DNA from: Ixodes scapularis
Taxonomy: Eukaryota; Arthropoda; Arachnida; Ixodida; Ixodidae
Direction of reading: 5' to 3'
DNA length: 64,000 nucleotides
Assembly: GCF_016920785.2 (NCBI RefSeq)
Contig: NW_024609839.1
Coordinates: 5,668,196-5,732,195, forward strand
Part shown: positions 35,991-44,995 of the stretch, piece after piece
How the letters are laid out: each line of letters starts with the position of its first letter
How positions within the stretch are numbered: the stretch's first letter is position 1
Translations under genes and position numbers: made by a program
The notes under the pieces: generated by a model
The model's input: only the letters and a program-made list of their open reading frames with translations
The model's database searches: none
Told to the model about the DNA's origin: nothing

Positions 35991-37531
35991 CAATTCAAAG
36001 CACTCTGCCTGTCCAAATATAGTACTTGTTTTGCAGCAAGCAACCTATCTGGTTACTACATCGAAAAACACCAGTGACCTATTTCTTCGCAATGTCATAA
36101 TATGAAAACTTTATATTTGCAAAAAAAGTACCGTAATACCCGAGCGTTGCCCCATATGCAGATGTACTTCGACAGTACCGAGTCTGTGAAACGACACAGT
36201 TAGGGCGGCTAAAAACAAGTTTTGCACACAAACAGAAGTGGGCATGGGAGCTTGATATTCAAAGTTGCTTGCATTTACAATGCAGAAGAGTCATAAAGAA
36301 GAAATCGGTCACCTTTGAACACTGCGAAACGAGCCTCCTGGTATCCATAAGTTCTGAAAATATCCGTCTTCAAAAACATTTACACACATGCATCTTAGAT
36401 GCTGTAGATTATGTGACACCAAGACACACAATATCTGAGCAGCATGTTGGCATTTTTGTTGTAGCACCACAAGATACCCAACAGACTGCTACAAGGACAC
36501 CGATTATCTGCACACACACACACACAGATCCACCGACCTCAGAGAGCAGTTGCCTTTGCATGAGGATGAAGCGCAAGCATGTTGCTGGCCGGACACAAAC
36601 TAATTTGTTTAGCCTTGACCTCTTAGCGTATCTTGCAACAAACGTTCCTCAGTTGAAAGTTTTCACTGCAGTCCAACACATGCTTCAGCTCGAACTCACG
36701 ATGGGTTCATCATCACAGGCGTCAGACATACTCTTCCTTGGTCCGAGTTCACTTCTTGACATCCATGACGGTTGGCAGCGAGTGTCTTTGATCGAGTTTC
36801 AGCTTTTCATTTCTTTTGTTTGGCATTCTTGGCATTAATGCAAACATTCATTTCGCTACAGCATTTACACCAGCTTTGTCTTCCTGTGCGAGCGAACTGT
36901 AGCCAACTTGTTTCGTGCTGCCGACGCGGCCTTGTATTTTTCGCCCCTTAGGTTTTTTAAGGTGGTGTAGACTGCACAGCTGGCCACATAGCCCAAGGCC
37001 GGGAGGCTGTGCCTTATTTTTTTACAGCCCAGGGCCACATTGCAGGTGTACCACGTTGCAGGTAGGGCGTCAAGTATCCGCTCGCTTGGAAAGATCTTTC
37101 TAGTTTCCATTGCTAGCTGTAGTGACCGTTGACATTGTGCTCCACAGCAGTATTCTGTTTTCATCTTCGCAAATGTGCCTTGTAGACACGTGATATTAGA
37201 CGCAAGCCAGTTGCCTATACATTCCGAAGTACTCTTCTAAGTTGTCAGTTTTCAGCTTGTCCCATGGAGGCCGTACAGTAGTTCATCAAAGCAGTATCCG
37301 GGATGTGTGACCGCTTCTGCAGGAAATAGAACGAAAAAGGAGGAAATCATATTAACCTAAAAAAAGGTAATGTAATCAAAAATGGTTATAAAAAGAAAAA
37401 AAAGGAGAAAGAATGCTCTTCTTTAAGCTGAAGTGGTCCCGCATTTGAGAGAAAACACTGGCAGTGTTTTGATCTGGTATTTTGGATCACAAACATCAAA
37501 ATTATTCTTGAATTTGATGTGCCGAATGCGC

Positions 37532-37565
<34 letters not shown>

Positions 37566-38400
37566 CTTATTGCACGAGCACATAGAACCAGGTTCAGAAA
37601 ATAATAATAATTAATAGAGCTTCCTGGTGCGTGGTGGGATTCCTTGGGGAGCCTGAAGCAGCTCCAGCTAAATCTTTAGTATATGGCTCTTGTGTATGGA
37701 AAAATAACTGATCAATGAACCATATTCCGGCTTGCGTGCACTCCAAACTACAGCTCAGAGACCCGCCAAAATATAGGTCTTACTAGTTAGTTGTAGCGGA
37801 TCATTTCTGCGCTCCGATGAGGATACGCAGAAAAGACACAATGTACTTCTGTTGTTGTTTTTTAATTGATGTGCTGGTTGCAACCGCGGTAACCTATCAC
37901 TTGCGTAGCTTGCGAAAACATTCCAACATGAACTCATAAATCGGGTCATTTTTATTTAGTTCTGCACCTGCAAGTAGCGCCAGCATTTGACTGTGTTGCT
38001 TCCAGGCCACAACCAAATCACTCCCAAGCATGCATTCAGCGAAAAGTAAAAACAAGAAACGAAACCACGATCATAAAAATTAAAAAGTTCTTACCCTGCC
38101 ATGCCGGTAAGAAGCGAGATCTTCCCATCGATTCGCTGTATAGTCCACGCTTTCGTAGTCATCCTTGCAGAAATTCAAATATGGACACTTTCACATCCAG
38201 TTTTCCGTCAATGCACGGATAAACAATATTTGTACCGAATGACAGCACGGACTACGCACCGACAACCGAAAAGCAGCTTTCACCGCTTTCAAGTCCATAC
38301 ACGAGGCCGCGAGAGGACATTCCAAAATGTGCTCGATCTCACTCGAGAGTTAGACTTCTGACCGTCGGCGTCCAAAAACCTACTCGCGTCCAGAGTTGTT
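35991..38400. other. Intergenic stretch, no gene recognised
   Basis: A 189-codon open frame on the plus strand (36,269-36,838) and a 99-codon one on the minus strand (37,164-36,865) have no domain I recognise, no flanking splice pattern I could argue for and ordinary composition. They may be chance frames or pieces of an unknown element. A (AAT)n microsatellite sits at 37,532-37,563. A-rich tracts lie at 37,361-37,420. Confidence 0.45.
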
Positions 38401-38885
38401 CTAGTTGATTTCTTCAGCCTTATTGTCACGTGACTCAACCCGCAGGAGTAAGGAAAAAAAGCCGTCGAAGAAAGGAACGCGACAAACGACCGTTGGGGAG
38501 AAAAAGAAAAAAAAAAAAACGCGACGCCGTGGCGCTTTTTTTTTTCTTTTTTTTTTTTTTTGCGCCCCGTCGAGCGCAGAGGCAAAGGAAAAAAAAAGAG
38601 AACGCGCATTGCAAAGAAGCCAACTATCAAGGGGAGCCTTGCGGAGAAGCGCACTACCAGTTCAGCCTACTCATGCCGACGCCCCTTGAAGGGAGAGAGG
38701 GAAGCGCTGCGGCTTTCCATCTAGGTGGTGTTAGCTACGGTCGCTTCGTGAGAGCTCGCACAGCCGCTCTCTTGACAGGCGTTGCCGGATTGCGGAGGGG
38801 GCGGAGGGAAGGGTTGTGGCAGATTCAAGACAGCGCGCGCTCGGCCTCCGCTCTCGTTCGTTCGTTTGTTTGTTTGTATTAGTTT
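38401..38885. repeat. Low-complexity poly-A/poly-T tracts and G-rich motif copy
   Basis: The stretch 38,500-38,600 alternates A-rich and T-rich homopolymer blocks around gcgacgccgtggcgc, and can fold back on itself. Near 38,777 the aggcgttgccggattgcgga motif repeats the family seen at 33,985-34,140. Lysine- and phenylalanine-rich open frames over this region are compositional artefacts. Confidence 0.6.
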
Positions 38886-38913
38886 GCTCTAAAAGGGAGG
38901 CGTGGCCTCCCTA

Positions 38914-38965
38914 AGAGCTGCGCTCTAAAAGGGAGGCCACGCCTCCCTTTTAGAGCGCAGCTCTC
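38914..38965. repeat. Near-perfect 52-bp palindrome
   Basis: The sequence agagctgcgctctaaaaggg is followed, after a gaggccacgcctc centre, by its exact reverse complement. Only the central five bases are asymmetric. The outer gagctgcgctct motif recurs at 39,733 and 39,789, marking the borders of the duplicated module described below. Confidence 0.9.
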
Positions 38966-38987
38966 AGGCGCCCGTTTCCGGGTTGAG

Positions 38988-38989
<2 letters not shown>

Positions 38990-39035
<46 letters not shown>
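38990..39035. repeat. (GGCGTC)n microsatellite
   Basis: About 7.5 perfect copies of the hexamer ggcgtc occur. A degenerate version (gtcgccgtcgctgtcgccgt) sits at the equivalent position of unit B near 39,830. Confidence 0.95.
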
Positions 39036-39039
39036 AACT

Positions 39040-39079
39040 GCGCGGTGCATTATGGAAAATGTCCCATAATGCACCGCGC
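39040..39079. repeat. Perfect 16-bp-stem hairpin
   Basis: The stem gcgcggtgcattatgg pairs exactly with ccataatgcaccgcgc across an 8-base loop (39,056-39,063). There is no T-run after it. It may be a recombination- or cruciform-prone site rather than an RNA gene. Confidence 0.85.
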
Positions 39080-39090
39080 GACCCCCCCCG

Positions 39091-39180
39091 AGGTCACGTG
39101 ACCCCCCGGTCACGTGACTCCCCTGAGGTCACGTGACTTCCCCAAGGTCACGTGACCCCCGCCGAGGTCACGTGACCCCC
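39091..39180. promoter_or_regulatory. Cluster of GTCACGTGAC palindromes, first block
   Basis: Five copies of the palindrome GTCACGTGAC occur in 90 bases separated by C-rich spacers. CACGTG flanked as GTCACGTGAC is the preferred site of bHLH-zip factors of the USF/MITF/TFE class (established knowledge). Whether the tract functions as a regulatory element is unknown; it may simply be a minisatellite. Confidence 0.5.
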
Positions 39181-39189
39181 CACTGACAC

Positions 39190-39660
39190 GTAACCGGCAT
39201 CCGCATCGTCATCATCATCACCGATGACGTCATCAGCGACGTCACTGATGACGTCACCGGCATCCGCATCGTCATCATCACTGATGACATCATCAGTCAC
39301 GTCACTGATGACGTCACCGGCATCTGCATCGTCATCGTCATCATCACTGATGACGTCATTAGTGACGTCACGGACGACGTCACCGACATCCGCATCGTCA
39401 TCGTCATCATTACTGATGACGTCATTAGTGACGTCACTGATGACGTCACCGGCATCCTTACCGTCATCGTCATCATCACTGATGACGTCACCGGCATCCT
39501 TACCGTCATCGTCATCATCACTGATGACGTCACCGACATCCGCATCGTCATCGTCATCATCAATGGTGACGTCATCAGCGGCATCACTAATGACGTCATC
39601 GGTAGCCGCATCGTCATCGTCACTGATGACGTCATCAGTGACGTCACTGATGACATCATT
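39190..39660. promoter_or_regulatory. Cluster of TGACGTCA (CRE) palindromes
   Basis: Fourteen exact TGACGTCA octamers can be counted in about 470 bases, plus decayed forms (cgacgtca, tgacatca). They sit in a degenerate minisatellite of repeating gatgacgtcaccggcatccg and catcgtcatcatcactgatg pieces. TGACGTCA is the consensus CREB/ATF bZIP site. The long aspartate- or serine-rich open frames here are shadows of this repeat. Confidence 0.55.
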
Positions 39661-39788
39661 GCCATTGGTATCGTCACGTGACAGCCCCCGGTCAGTTGAC
39701 CCCCCCCCCCAGTACCCTTCCCTCCTCCTCCTCAAGAGCTGCGCTCTAATTCGGCGTTACAGGGAGTTGTAAGCGGCTTTCACTTTTT

Positions 39789-40440
39789 AGAGCGCAGCTC
39801 TTAGGCGCCCGTTTCCGGCTAGAGCGGCGTCGCCGTCGCTGTCGCCGTCACCGTCGGCGTAACCAAGGTCACCCCAAAGTCACGTGACCCCTCCCAAGGT
39901 CACGTGACCCCTCCCAAAGTCACCCAAGGTCACGTGACCCCCCCCGGGGCACCCCAAGGTCACGTGACTTGAGGTCACGTGACATCTTCCAAGGTCACGT
40001 GACCCCCAAGGTCACGTGACACCTTCCAAGGTCACCTCAAGGTCGTGTGACCCCCACGTGACCCCTCCCAAGGTCAGCCTAAGGTCACGTGACCCCCAGG
40101 TCACCCCAGGGTCACGTGACCCCGAGGTCACGTGACCCCTTTTAAAGTCACCTCAAGGTCACGGGACCCCCACGTCACGTGACCCCCCGAGGTCACGTAA
40201 CCCCCTCCCCTCCCCCGAAGTCACGCGACACCCCCCCCCCTCCGAAGTCACGCGACACCCCCCCCCCCTCCGAGGTCACGTGACCCCCTCCCCCCGAGGT
40301 CAGGTGACCCCCTCGGAGCATATTAAAGAATGAGGGGAGGAGGAGGCGTCTAACCTCCCTTCAGTACCCTTCCCTGCTCCTCCTCAAGAGTTGCGCTCCA
40401 ATTCGGCGTTACAGGGAGTTGTAAACGGCTTTCACTTTTT
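39789..40440. repeat. GC-rich duplicated module, unit B, with second GTCACGTGAC cluster
   Basis: The unit begins agagcgcagctcttaggcgc and ends with the same ttcggcgttacagggagttg block as unit A. Between about 39,866 and 40,317 there are about 12 exact GTCACGTGAC palindromes plus many degenerate ones (gtcacgcgac, gtcacctcaag), all separated by C-rich spacers. No TGACGTCA block is present in this unit. Confidence 0.8.
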
Positions 40441-40800
40441 TTGGAATGCTTTCACTGCTATGCAGTAAATTAACAAATATAAAAGGAAACATAAAAGAAA
40501 CAACGAGCGGCGTGCGAACAGAGGTGGGCTAGTTATCCATGATATCACATTTGGCGTCAACAGATTTTTAGAAAGTACACTGTTTGTGCTATCACATGCA
40601 TTTATCCTTCAAAATGTTTAAAACATATTTTTTGTTGTTTTATTCATCCGTAAATAAAATTTCTTTCACACTTTGCTCATAATTAAGGGGACCTGGCACT
40701 ATTTAGAAAGTCTGAAATAGTTGGGTGTTGGTTCGAAAAATCTGGTATATGAAAACTCAGCTTCTGCTCTCCATAACTCGTCAGTGAACGAGATTTCAAA
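40441..40800. other. AT-rich sequence, no feature recognised
   Basis: No repeat or domain is seen. The right part could be the eroded 3' end of the LINE that continues beyond 40,950 on the minus strand, but I cannot demonstrate that. Confidence 0.4.
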
Positions 40801-41386
40801 ATTTCATTTTGTCCTTAATTTTTTGGGCCAATCTTCACAGGGTACTTAGCATGGAACAACAATTTGTAAATATGAAATTGCCGTCACATCTTGAGGGACA
40901 GTTAATGTTTTTGTAAATCTCTTAAGCTTAGTATTTGATATGCTCATAAGCAGGGGTGGGCAGGCTGCGGCTCTCGAGCCGCATGCGGGTGTTTGTGTGT
41001 TAAAGTGCGGCTCGCGACTTTCTAATGAATCTAACACCCCCCCCCCTTCCCTTTCCCGCCTCCCTCCCGGTCACAGGAAAAAGAGAAAAGGAACGTGTTT
41101 TAAATTGAAAAACAGTTTGACATTTGTTCTTCTGCTACAGCTACCATACGTACAGTTGGGCTGCCCTTGACTGAGATATATCTAAAGCAGTGCAAGCTTC
41201 ATTTATTGCACTAAAAATGTCTGAACCCTCCCGCCCCCTCCCCCCTCCCTTTCTGCTTGTCCTCTTTCTGGTGGCTCTTTGAAGTTTAGTGGATTTGTGT
41301 GCGGCTCTTAGGCTGGGTCATCCTGGCCACCCTTGCTCTAAAGCACGGTATGGCATTCCTAAAAAATTCTGTTTCCAACTGCTCGT
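40801..41386 (-). mobile_element. CR1/L2-like LINE, displaced 3' part
   Basis: The minus-strand reading A-V-G-N-R-I-F-x-E-C-H-T-V-L (41,386-41,344) continues directly from I-Q-K-R-A-L-R on the far side of the gypsy element. It is then interrupted by the hAT-like element (40,951-41,335). A further possible LINE continuation lies below 40,943. The 3' end was not located. Confidence 0.6.
40951..41335. mobile_element. hAT-like non-autonomous element
   Basis: The ends are inverted repeats: caggggtgggcagg on the left, and on the right the complement of caagggtggccagg. The interior has the gcggctctcgagccgc palindrome and C-rich tracts. The flanking octamers ctcataag (40,943-40,950) and ctctaaag (41,336-41,343) agree at six of eight positions, which fits a mutated 8-bp target duplication as made by hAT transposases. 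There is no transposase open frame. Confidence 0.75.
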
Positions 41387-41527
41387 TGTTGTAACTAGTT
41401 GTAACCAGCGAGAAATGGCGCCAGCTCTCTCTTAGCGGTCACGCGGTTTCAACACGAGCGCGGAGCGCGCGAAATAAAGATCATTCGTTCGAATCTTCAT
41501 GCTGGCTTATGCATATTGCGCCCTACA
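41387..41527 (+). repeat. 5' LTR of the gypsy element
   Basis: It starts TGTTGTAACTAGTTGTAACC and ends CCCTACA. The last 128 bases align with the 3' LTR at about 85%. The first 13 bases are absent from the 3' LTR, where TGTACCCAGCG follows the purine tract directly. Very short LTRs are unusual for the group. Confidence 0.8.
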
Positions 41528-41669
41528 TGGTGGCAGCGATTTAAGCCAAATTAGTTTATAGCGATTCAAGGAAACGAAGCAACGCTGGACAGTAGGCCTG
41601 GACAAGATTCTTGTCAGGAACATGGCGAAAATTTTCGACACTTGCTCTAACGCTGCCGAGAGGAAAATC

Positions 41670-43530
41670 TACGACTTAACCCAAAAAAGATCCAATTCGC
41701 CAAGACAGAAGTCCTGTCTTGGCAACCTCGGACAAGTACTGACTGGTGATGGAGTAGCAGTTGACTAAGAGAGGATCAAAGTCATACTGGAGGTCAAGGA
41801 ACCTAAATATCGCAAGGAACTTCCAACATTTCTCGGAATGATCCCCTACTAATCGAGCTTCATACAACGACTTTCCAAGCGTGCGACACCACTACGAGAA
41901 CTGCTGAAGAAAAATATCGCATGGGTATAGACGGAAGATCAACAATTGGAGTTGCGAAGACCTGCGAGACGCTTTGACGAAGGCACCAGTGCTGGCTTAC
42001 TACACTGCAGAAAAGCCAATTACGCTGTCAGTCAACGCAAGTCCATACGGCGTAGGAGCCGTTATCACGTAAGACGGAACACCAATAGCGCACTCATCGA
42101 GATCTTTGACAGCCGCACTCAAATGAAGATGGCTTTCCAAAGATATTTATTGAAAGTGAAATTCAAACCTAGAAAAGAACTGCGGCTAACGGACGCACTT
42201 TCGCGCTTTCCCACGACAGAAACAATGCAAAAAAAAGAAGAGAAACGTCAAGTCAAAGCACTGGAGTACATGTCTGTCACACAAGATCGGCCGAATTAAA
42301 TAAGAGGCGCAACTGCAGCTGATACGCAGATGCGACTACTGCGCGAGTATGCACAGACGTCATGGCCCGAGCAGAAAGATCAAGTTTCTGCACTCGGAAG
42401 GCCATTCTGGTCCTACAGAGAGGAGATTCACTAGGAAGACGACCTTGTGCTGCGGTCCAGCAAGATAATAATACCAACGGCCATCCGATCCAAGATTCTC
42501 AACTTGCTCCACACGGCACACGCGGGCAAAGACAAATAGAAAAAAAAAAAGATCGCAAGAAGTTTTGTTCAGGCCCGAAATCAACGCTGACGTTGAACGC
42601 GAACATGACAAATGTAGCAAATACGAGAAGTACAAATCAAGAAACGGCAAGATACCACTCCTGAGCCACGCAGTGCCAACGCTTCCTTGGCATTTTGTCG
42701 AGACCGATTTCTTCACTCATGAAGAAAAAGACTACATAATCCTGTCGGATTTTTACTCATTTTATTTTGAGGTAAAAGAAATAAAAAGCACCACAGATTC
42801 CAAAATAAAAGAGTTTTGCCTGAAAGTATTCGCAACACATGGACTGCCATTGAAAATTATAAGCGACAATGGCCCACCATATTAGAGCCAGGAGTTCCTG
42901 GAAAACCTCAAGATAAAACAAGTTTCATCAAGCCCCTACCATGCTCGATAAAAAGGCATGGCTGAACGAGCCGCGAGACAGGCCAAACAACTCTTGCGAA
43001 AGACTGCGAACAGTGAAGAGTTTTACTGTTCGCTCCTTGAGTGGCGCAACCCTCCACGAGACGATGTCCTCTAATCGCCAGTACAAATATTGATGAGCCG
43101 ACACACAAGGACATTGTTACCTGCACGATTTGAACATTACCTGCCCGTTATTGTGCCACCCAAAACTGTCACACGTCGTCTCACAGAAATAACGCGGCAA
43201 CAAATGGCGAACTACGATACAAACTCAAGAACGCTGCCAGGCATTGACACGGGTTTTTAGAATCACCGTCTACAACATCCTGCGGTGGACATGGTCACCT
43301 TCCATAGTCGTAGGACATTCAGCGCCGAGGTCCTACAACATTCTAACCAGAGAAGGTCAAGGCCGCCAAAGAACCCGTGAACACTTACGGCCGGCGACAG
43401 ATTCTCGACAGGGACTGACCTCTTCGGTGGAAAAGACAGCCGGCACGGAACAGAGTTCAAGTGACTTTAACCAGAGTCAGCCTCAGCCGGGACCGCAGCC
43501 GGGACCGCAGCCGTGAAGAAGAACAAGGGA
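41670..43530 (+). pseudogene. Gypsy pol remnant (RT end, RNase H, integrase)
   Basis: Shifting-frame translation gives F-A-K-T-E-V, L-G-Q-V-L-T-G-D-G-V-A-V and Y-R-K-E-L (RT thumb, 41,690-41,820). T-L-S-V-N-A-S-P-Y-G-V-G-A-V-I-T (RNase H start, about 42,020) follows, and the RNase H middle is deleted near 42,120. L-T-D-A-L-S-R-F-P (RNase H end) lies near 42,190. Integrase has W-H-F-V-E-T-D-F-F (first D, about 42,690), L-K-I-I-S-D-N-G-P-P (second D, about 42,860) and G-M-A-E-R-A (catalytic E, about 42,960). The longest intact piece is 42,565-42,885 (106 codons) within integrase. Stops at about 41,770, 41,930, 42,296 and elsewhere kill it. Confidence 0.82.
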
Positions 43531-43599
43531 AACAAGGCCACCACAGTGATGCTGCAAGCATATTGATAGTGACGCTCTGACTTTTCCAGAGGAAAGAGA

Positions 43600-43727
43600 T
43601 GTACCCAGCGAGAGATGGCGCCACCTCTCTCTCAGCGGTGCCACGGTTTGAACACGAGCGCAGAGCGCGCGAGATAAAGATCACTCGTTCGAATCTACAT
43701 GCTGGCTCATGCATATTGCATCCCATA
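43600..43727 (+). repeat. 3' LTR of the gypsy element
   Basis: It is 128 bases long, beginning TGTACCCAGCGAGAG and ending ATTGCATCCCATA. It shares agatggcgcca, aacacgagcgc and ataaagatcac-type blocks with the 5' LTR. About 15% divergence between the LTRs points to an old insertion. Confidence 0.8.
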
Positions 43728-43732
43728 CTCGT

Positions 43733-44995
43733 AATGCTCGCTTTTGTATGGATAAGAGATGATCTAAATTTGTTTGGGACGTAGTTGACCGCGCCAAGAG
43801 ACAATAACTTCTGCAGGAGTGTATGAGGGCGAAAGGAATTTGACATTAAGCTTTTTGGAGTAAGTAATATCTTAATGTATTCGAAAGACTACCAGCTCGA
43901 CAAAAGTTTCCTATGAGCGAATTAATATGTGGTGTCCATGATAGGTTTTCATGGCATAAAACTAGCAAGAATCAAATTGTTGAAAACTGCTGGAAAGAAA
44001 TCCTTGAATTCTAATTCAAAATTGGACGGATTTGTCATTCCTTTTGGTTTAAATAGTTAGTACTTAGTTTTGTTCACATCCAAATAAAGTTTATTTGTTT
44101 TGAGCCACATGTCTACCCCATCAACCATTTTTTTGGCCCGTCCAAAGAGATCGTGTATGTCTACACCGGAGAAGAAAATATTTGTATCATCTACATATAA
44201 AACTATATTCGAACTACCATGCATGTTTACAATGTCGTTGATTTATAACGCAACTAGTATTGGGCCAAGAATCAATCCCTGGGGGACTCCATATCTGATG
44301 TGCTGAAGGTCTCATTTCAGTCCGTTATTGGTTATATACTGTTTTGGACAAGAGATAGTTTTTAAATAATAATAACGCAACACCAGGACTCCGCAGAATT
44401 TGAGTTTCTTTAAGAGTACGTCACGTTGTAAGCAATCGAATGCCTTTTTAAGGTCAATGAATATGGCTAGCGTATATACTTTTTGTTCTATACTCTGAAG
44501 GATTTGTTATTTTATTCCAGGAGTGCAACTTCTGGTGACATTTTTCTGAAAACCGAGTTGCTCCTTTACTATAATATTAATTCAAGTAAAAAATTAACAA
44601 GTCGCTAATTTTTAATATTTTCAGCTACCTTCGAAAAAACTGAAAAGTACAAAAAAGGTCAATATTTGTTGTGCTCATTAACTGGTCCATCTTTGTGTAT
44701 ACAGCCACACGTGCATGCTTCAGTTTGTCTGGGAAGACGCCTGTAGATAGCATGAGGTGTCAAACGTGAGCCAGTGGAGAGCTGATTTTCCCACAAACGG
44801 CATTTAACGGTCCAGGTTTGATATCATCCATACCTGAAGCGCAAACATATTGTAGTGCCATAATTAGGGTTTTAATTTCACACTGATGAGTCGGATATAT
44901 GAAGAGAGAATGTAGGCAATTTGTCCTTATAAACTGTTCACATGGTATATCTACGCGGTAATTTAAGGGAGCACCAGCAGAAACAAAGTGGGCGT
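43733..44995 (-). mobile_element. CR1/L2-like LINE, main 5' part
   Basis: The minus strand encodes a non-LTR reverse transcriptase in broken frames. G-M-D-D-I-K-P-G-P-L lies near 44,820 and F-I-D-L-K-K-A-F-D-C-L near 44,450. G-V-P-Q-G follows near 44,285 and the catalytic Y-V-D-D near 44,190. W-L-K-T-N-K-L-Y-L-D-V-N-K-T lies near 44,080, then S-W-T-P-H-I-N-S-L near 43,930 and L-L-S-I-Q-K-R-A-L-R just before 43,735. The order and spacing match a LINE RT from its 5' third to its C-terminal region. It is cut at 43,732 by the gypsy insertion, and the reading resumes as A-V-G-N-R-I-F at 41,386. Confidence 0.85.

Larger units (their letters stand above)
38953..39788. repeat. GC-rich duplicated module, unit A
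   Basis: The unit opens with agagcgcagctctcaggcgc and closes with a block containing ttcggcgttacagggagttg and ctttcacttttt. Inside, in order, are a (GGCGTC)n tract, a hairpin, a GTCACGTGAC cluster, a TGACGTCA cluster and another GTCACGTGAC. Unit B (39,789-40,440) has the same opening and closing blocks and the GTCACGTGAC cluster but lacks the TGACGTCA block. Confidence 0.8.
41387..43727 (+). mobile_element. Ty3/gypsy LTR retrotransposon, internally deleted
   Basis: Paired short LTRs are flanked by the direct 5-base target duplication CTCGT (41,382-41,386 and 43,728-43,732). A purine-rich tract agaggaaagaga precedes the 3' LTR, and tggtggcagcg, with the TGG expected of a tRNA primer site, directly follows the 5' LTR. 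The interior (about 2.07 kb) encodes only C-terminal RT, a partial RNase H and integrase; gag, protease and most of RT are gone. Multiple stops show it is inactive. It lies in the minus-strand LINE, whose reading continues on each side. Confidence 0.88.

Noticed and set aside
36269..36838. 189-codon plus-strand gene
   Set aside because: No recognisable domain, no splice context and a CA-repeat inside; kept only as a note in the intergenic entry.
38430..38882. 150-codon basic ORF at 38,430
   Set aside because: Composed of lysine and phenylalanine runs from A/T homopolymers; no domain.
39148..39772. Aspartate-rich (minus) and serine/methionine-rich (plus) ORFs of 180-195 codons
   Set aside because: Both translate the same TGACGTCA/GTCATC minisatellite; low complexity and present in several frames.
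44100..44306. 68-codon plus-strand ORF
   Set aside because: Shadow of the minus-strand LINE RT around its Y-V-D-D motif.
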